DNA from: an uncultured Collinsella sp.
Lineage (GTDB): Bacteria > Actinomycetota > Coriobacteriia > Coriobacteriales > Coriobacteriaceae
Assembly (NCBI GenBank): GCA_900545835.1
Contig: URBB01000068.1
Location: 1 to 11,260 of the forward strand
Length of the DNA: 11,260 nucleotides
Reading direction: 5' to 3'
Made by a program: the position numbers and the translations under genes. The notes under the pieces were generated by a model. It was not told the DNA's origin, did no database searches, and saw only the letters and a program-made list of their open reading frames with translations. Positions 8,856 to 11,260 of this stretch are shown piece by piece; positions within the stretch are counted from its first letter, which is position 1; every line of letters begins with the position of its first letter.

Positions 8856-9024
8856 CTGAGGGGTTCGGGCGAGGAGCCCCGGGGAGGGCAAATATATAAG
8901 GTCGCCTGCTCGGACAGTCCTGACTCGCACGGAGAGCACATTAAGTGCTCTCCGGCTCGTGCGGAACTCGCGATCGACCTTATATATTTGCCCTCCCCGG
9001 GGCTCCCGCACAACGGGACCTCAG
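8856..9024. repeat. Long palindromic element with 32-bp perfect inverted repeats
   Basis: Arms 8873-8904 and 8975-9006 are perfectly complementary over 32 bp, including CCCCGGGGAGGGC and the AT tract AAATATATAAGG. Outside them, 8869-8871/9007-9009, 8863-8865/9012-9014 and 8856-8861/9019-9024 extend the helix with small bulges. The first paired base follows the UPF0210 stop codon directly. Inside the 70-nt centre is a second hairpin, 8931-8939 with 8945-8953 (GGAGAGCAC, loop ATTAA). No T-tract, coding content or target duplication is visible. Candidates are a miniature inverted-repeat element, a REP-like intergenic repeat or a structured 3' UTR. Confidence 0.8.
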
Positions 9025-9106
9025 TTGGGTTCTATCCCGTATGGCAGTCGCTTCGCTCCTGCCCGCCTTGGTTGTGAGGGCGGTTTGGCGTTGGATCGGT
9101 TCTTTC

Positions 9107-9115
9107 TGATATATG
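9107..9115 (+). promoter_or_regulatory. Possible extended -10 promoter for the methyltransferase gene
   Basis: TGATATATG matches a TG-N-TATAAT extended -10 in its TG and four of six hexamer bases. TTGGCG (9085-9090) is a candidate -35 but with a 19-base gap. Transcription would begin near 9122, at the base of the following terminator-like hairpin. The evidence is weak and rests only on pattern. Confidence 0.25.
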
Positions 9116-9121
9116 CTGGTT

Positions 9122-9153
9122 GCGGCTCTTCTTTTGGGAGGAGTCGCTTTTTT
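9122..9153 (+). terminator. Rho-independent terminator or leader attenuator
   Basis: GCGGCTCTTC pairs with GAGGAGTCGC with two G-T wobbles and is followed by six T residues (9148-9153). It is a convincing intrinsic terminator, but it sits only 20 bases before the GTG start of the next gene. It may stop read-through from the UPF0210 gene, or act within the methyltransferase leader if transcription starts upstream of it. Confidence 0.7.
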
Positions 9154-9172
9154 GTTGCTAGGAGGTTAGCCC

Positions 9173-10060
9173 GTGGTTGATGGGGATGCTCGCTCTGAGC
9201 TTCTTTCTGCGGATTGGAATGGCGAATGGATGCGCCTGCAAGCTGGTCGGCATCGGGCTGATGATTCTTTTGAATGGGATAAGCGGGCTCGGCATTTTCG
9301 GCCGCTTGAGACTGCTCCTTATGCCCGGGATTTTATGAAATTGCTGGCTCTTGAGCCTGGTGAGTCGGTGCTGGATATGGGATGTGGGGCTGGGTCGATT
9401 GCTATTCCGCTTGCTCAGGCTGGGCATCCTGTGATTGCTGCCGACTTCTCCCCCGCTATGCTGGGCACGCTTGATGCCGGCATTGAGTACTACGGACTCG
9501 AAAGGCGCATAACGCCGCTTGAGCTTGCTTGGGATGATGATTGGGATTTGGTTGGACCGGTCGCGAAAGCGGTGGATGTTGCCTTTGCCAGTCGGTCAGT
9601 TACGACGACCAATCTAAAAGGTGCGCTTGCCAAGCTTGACCGTACGGCTCGTCGGCGTTGCGCTGTCACGATGGTCGCCAACTCCAGCCCGCGCTATGAC
9701 CTGCACCTGATGAACGCCATCGGCGCCTCGGTTACCTGCAGCAATGGCTTTGTGTACGCCTTCAACATCCTTATTCAGATGGGTGCCTTACCGCAGGTCA
9801 CGTATTTTGAATCACCCCGTCGCGATACCTTCGATAGCCTTGAGGCGGGAGTGGCGGACTTCTCCCGCATGCTCGAGCACGGTAACGAGGATAAAATCGA
9901 CTGCCTGCGCGACTACATCGCTCAACACATGATTGAGAACCCCCATGCCGGCGAGCCGGGCTCCAAGGGCGTGCCGCAGGGACGCTATATGCTCGATCAT
10001 GTCCGCAAGGTTCGTTGGGCGTTTATTGCATGGGAGCCGGTCTCTGCGCCCAGCTCATAG
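9173..10060 (+). CDS. Class I SAM-dependent methyltransferase, substrate unknown
   Basis: The 295-residue protein contains the SAM-binding motif I VLDMGCGAG (66-74) and an acidic residue at the end of strand 2 (Asp91 in AADFSP), typical of Rossmann-fold methyltransferases. The region before it (DKRARHFRPLETAPY, 36-50) resembles uncharacterised anaerobe methyltransferases; the C-terminal 150 residues do not identify a substrate. Start choice: GTG at 9173 has AGGAGG seven bases upstream, and the nearby ATG at 9180 is out of frame. The first roughly 250 bases use many T-ending codons (gat, gct, ctt, tct) unlike the C/G-ending codons of neighbours, after which usage becomes mixed. It appears monocistronic between a terminator-like hairpin and yhbY. 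Confidence 0.85.
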   Translation: MVDGDARSELLSADWNGEWMRLQAGRHRADDSFEWDKRARHFRPLETAPYARDFMKLLALEPGESVLDMGCGAGSIAIPLAQAGHPVIAADFSPAMLGTLDAGIEYYGLERRITPLELAWDDDWDLVGPVAKAVDVAFASRSVTTTNLKGALAKLDRTARRRCAVTMVANSSPRYDLHLMNAIGASVTCSNGFVYAFNILIQMGALPQVTYFESPRRDTFDSLEAGVADFSRMLEHGNEDKIDCLRDYIAQHMIENPHAGEPGSKGVPQGRYMLDHVRKVRWAFIAWEPVSAPSS

Positions 10061-10177
10061 CTTGTTCACAGCCCGCACCGCCCACTCACTCGGCATCCGC
10101 ATTCTTTTTGAACTGGGAAAACGCGCTCCACACCGCGCCGTTCCTGCGCTATCGTGGGACAGCTCACGTAGATTAAG

Positions 10178-10197
10178 GCCCCGTCGCGGGGCGCCCC
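10178..10197 (+). other. GC-rich hairpin in the yhbY leader
   Basis: GCCCCG (10178-10183) pairs with CGGGGC (10187-10192) around TCG. The right arm also belongs to a perfect palindrome GGGGCGCCCC (10188-10197). It lies 22 bases before the yhbY start and has no T-tract. It may influence translation of yhbY or be fortuitous. The rest of 10061-10218 holds no recognisable gene or strong promoter. Confidence 0.4.
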
Positions 10198-10218
10198 ATA
10201 CATAGAAAGCGAGAACCC

Positions 10219-10518
10219 ATGGCACTGACAGGAGCCCAGGTCAAGCAGCTTCGCAGCATGGCCCACCACCTCAACCCCGCCATCATCATCGGCAAGTCCG
10301 ATGTCAACGAGGGCACCGTCGAGCAGACGGTCGCCTACCTGGAGAAGCACGAGCTCGTTAAGTGCTCCGTGCTCGATGGCTCCAGTCTTTCCGCCCGCGA
10401 GGCCGCCGAAGAGCTCGCTGAGCGTTGCCACGCCGAGGTCGTCCAGGTCATCGGCCGCAAGTTCTCGCTGTATCGCGAGTCCTCGCGCAAGGACATCGAG
10501 AAGATCAAGCTCGTCTAA
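10219..10518 (+). CDS. yhbY: YhbY-type RNA-binding protein (CRM domain), ribosome assembly
   Basis: The 99-residue protein is essentially one CRS1-YhbY (CRM) domain, the size of bacterial YhbY, which binds pre-50S ribosomal particles. It begins LTGAQVKQLRSMAHHLNPAIIIGK, as in the family, with the conserved glycine loop around IGKSDVNEG (24-32). It ends with VIGRKFSLYRES (77-88), the characteristic final strand. The ATG at 10219 fits the family N-terminus, although the ribosome site is weak (GAGAA four to five bases upstream). In many bacteria yhbY sits beside nadD or obgE genes; here it stands alone with its own terminator 38 bases after the stop. Cytoplasmic, with no signal or membrane segment. 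Confidence 0.93.
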   Translation: MALTGAQVKQLRSMAHHLNPAIIIGKSDVNEGTVEQTVAYLEKHELVKCSVLDGSSLSAREAAEELAERCHAEVVQVIGRKFSLYRESSRKDIEKIKLV

Positions 10519-10555
10519 GAGCCAATGATCCGGCGATCCAACACATAGCAAGCTT

Positions 10556-10589
10556 ACGGGTGCCCAAGTACTTCGGGCGCCCGTTTTTT
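10556..10589 (+). terminator. Rho-independent terminator of yhbY
   Basis: ACGGGTGCCC (10556-10565) pairs with GGGCGCCCGT (10575-10584) with one T-G wobble around a nine-base loop, followed by a run of six T. The run overlaps the stop codon of the convergent minus-strand regulator (10588-10590). On the minus strand the hairpin is followed by AAGCTTGC, so it should work mainly for yhbY. Confidence 0.88.
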
Positions 10590-11210
10590 ATCGCTCGACC
10601 AGCACGCGATTGAGCCGCCCCTCCACCAAGCGCTCGTATAGACGTCGCGTCTCGGGCTCGGGCACGCCATTGACCTGCTCCCTCAGATGGTGCATATGCC
10701 CGCTGTACAGTTCGACGATATCGCGCCGCCGCCCCGCCGCACTGTAGACACGCATGGCGCAGCGCACCATATCCTCACGCGCCGTTTCCTGCCGAAGCCC
10801 CGACTCCGCCAGCCAAATCGCCGACTGCAGATCGTTTTCTTCTAGAGCGGCATTTGCTCCCTTAATCATGCAATCGATGTACTTTGACTGCATAATGCGT
10901 CGCATACGCAAAAAGTAGGTGGGATTACAGCCATTGGGAACATACAGCGGTCCGGCATAAAGCTGCTCAATCTTAAGGCACAACTCGACCAGATGGGGCC
11001 CGCGCGCACCCGTGCGATTTCCCAAAACCTCGCGGCTTATCTGGTCAAACAGCCGTACATCGGTCTTGACGTAGTCGCCGTTGAGTCCGATGCATTCATT
11101 TTGGATGAGCACACACGACTTGCCGTCTGGCGTCGGCCCCAAAGCCGACCGCAAGCGCGATATCGTCGAGTACAGGTTGTTGCGGGCGCTATTGAATTCG
11201 GCATGGGGCC
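10588..11210 (-). CDS. BTAD-domain transcriptional regulator, 5'-truncated
   Basis: The visible 206 residues run from an incomplete N-terminus into the adapter join at 11210/11211. The first part, ARNNLYSTISRLRSALG, is the recognition-helix region of an OmpR/SARP-like winged helix. Next come a wing-like segment (SCVLIQNECIGL) and a helical BTAD region with TPR-like helices (ALEENDLQSAIWLAESGL, YSAAGRRRDIVELYSGHM). Such proteins activate transcription and are frequent in actinobacteria, including Coriobacteriia. The real start is missing: the TTG at 11154 lies inside the DNA-binding domain and is not the start. The frame continues in register up to 11210, showing that the gene ran on before sequencing adapter replaced it. 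Its target genes are unknown. Confidence 0.8.
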
Positions 11211-11260
11211 CTGTCTCTTATACACATCTCCGAGCCCACGAGACCGGAGCCTATCTCGTA
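11211..11260. other. Illumina Nextera adapter sequence (assembly artefact)
   Basis: Bases 11211-11229 equal the Tn5 mosaic end CTGTCTCTTATACACATCT. Bases 11230-11244 equal the Nextera read-2 adapter CCGAGCCCACGAGAC. Then follow an eight-base i7 index (CGGAGCCT, 11245-11252) and ATCTCGTA, the beginning of the P7 flow-cell primer. This is library-construction DNA left at the contig end, not genome sequence. Reading frames crossing it, such as one beginning MYKRQ on the minus strand, are artefacts. Confidence 0.99.

Noticed and set aside
6417..9011. 864-codon minus-strand open frame spanning metH, UPF0210 and the palindrome
   Set aside because: It crosses two real genes and an inverted repeat in antisense and has no domain resemblance.
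11037..11225. Minus-strand frame beginning MYKRQGPMPNS
   Set aside because: Its start codon and first residues are translated from Nextera adapter bases; the rest is out of frame with the BTAD gene.

Overview
The window is about 60% GC, with strong G/C preference at codon third positions, tightly packed genes and Shine-Dalgarno-led starts. The gene content is a type III glutamine synthetase, a split cobalamin-dependent methionine synthase and a BTAD-type regulator. Together these suggest an anaerobic actinobacterium of the class Coriobacteriia, most likely Collinsella or a close relative. This is inferred from remembered family similarity; no search was run. The right edge is not biological: bases 11211-11260 are Illumina Nextera adapter, index and flow-cell primer sequence.

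Layout. Bases 1-639 hold no convincing gene. They contain two rho-independent terminators, tRNA T-arm-like fragments, an 18-bp perfect palindrome and an AT-rich stretch, and end with the terminator of glnN. glnN (640-2727, minus) encodes glutamine synthetase type III. A 426-bp divergent intergenic region follows, with a near-palindromic operator-like site close to glnN and an 88-nt long hairpin. Next is a compact plus-strand methionine operon at 3154-7382: metF, a stand-alone methionine synthase activation protein, and metH without its own activation domain. A GC-rich hairpin separates this from a UPF0210/DUF711 (PFL-like) gene at 7491-8855. Directly after that stop codon lies a 169-nt imperfect palindrome whose core arms are a perfect 32-bp inverted repeat; it is the most striking unexplained structure here. 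A SAM-dependent methyltransferase (9173-10060) and a YhbY-type ribosome assembly protein (10219-10518) follow on the plus strand. A convergent minus-strand BTAD-domain regulator (10588 onward) is cut off by the adapter.

How the genes work together. MetF makes 5-methyl-tetrahydrofolate. MetH transfers that methyl group through cobalamin to homocysteine. The separate activation protein should bind SAM and reductively re-methylate MetH when its cobalamin becomes oxidised, so the three-gene operon covers the function of a classical full-length MetH plus its methyl-donor enzyme. GlnN assimilates ammonium on the opposite strand and may share regulatory DNA with the met operon. The remaining genes look like unrelated housekeeping neighbours. 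I found no defence system, CRISPR array or complete mobile element; the novelty is in the non-coding palindromes.
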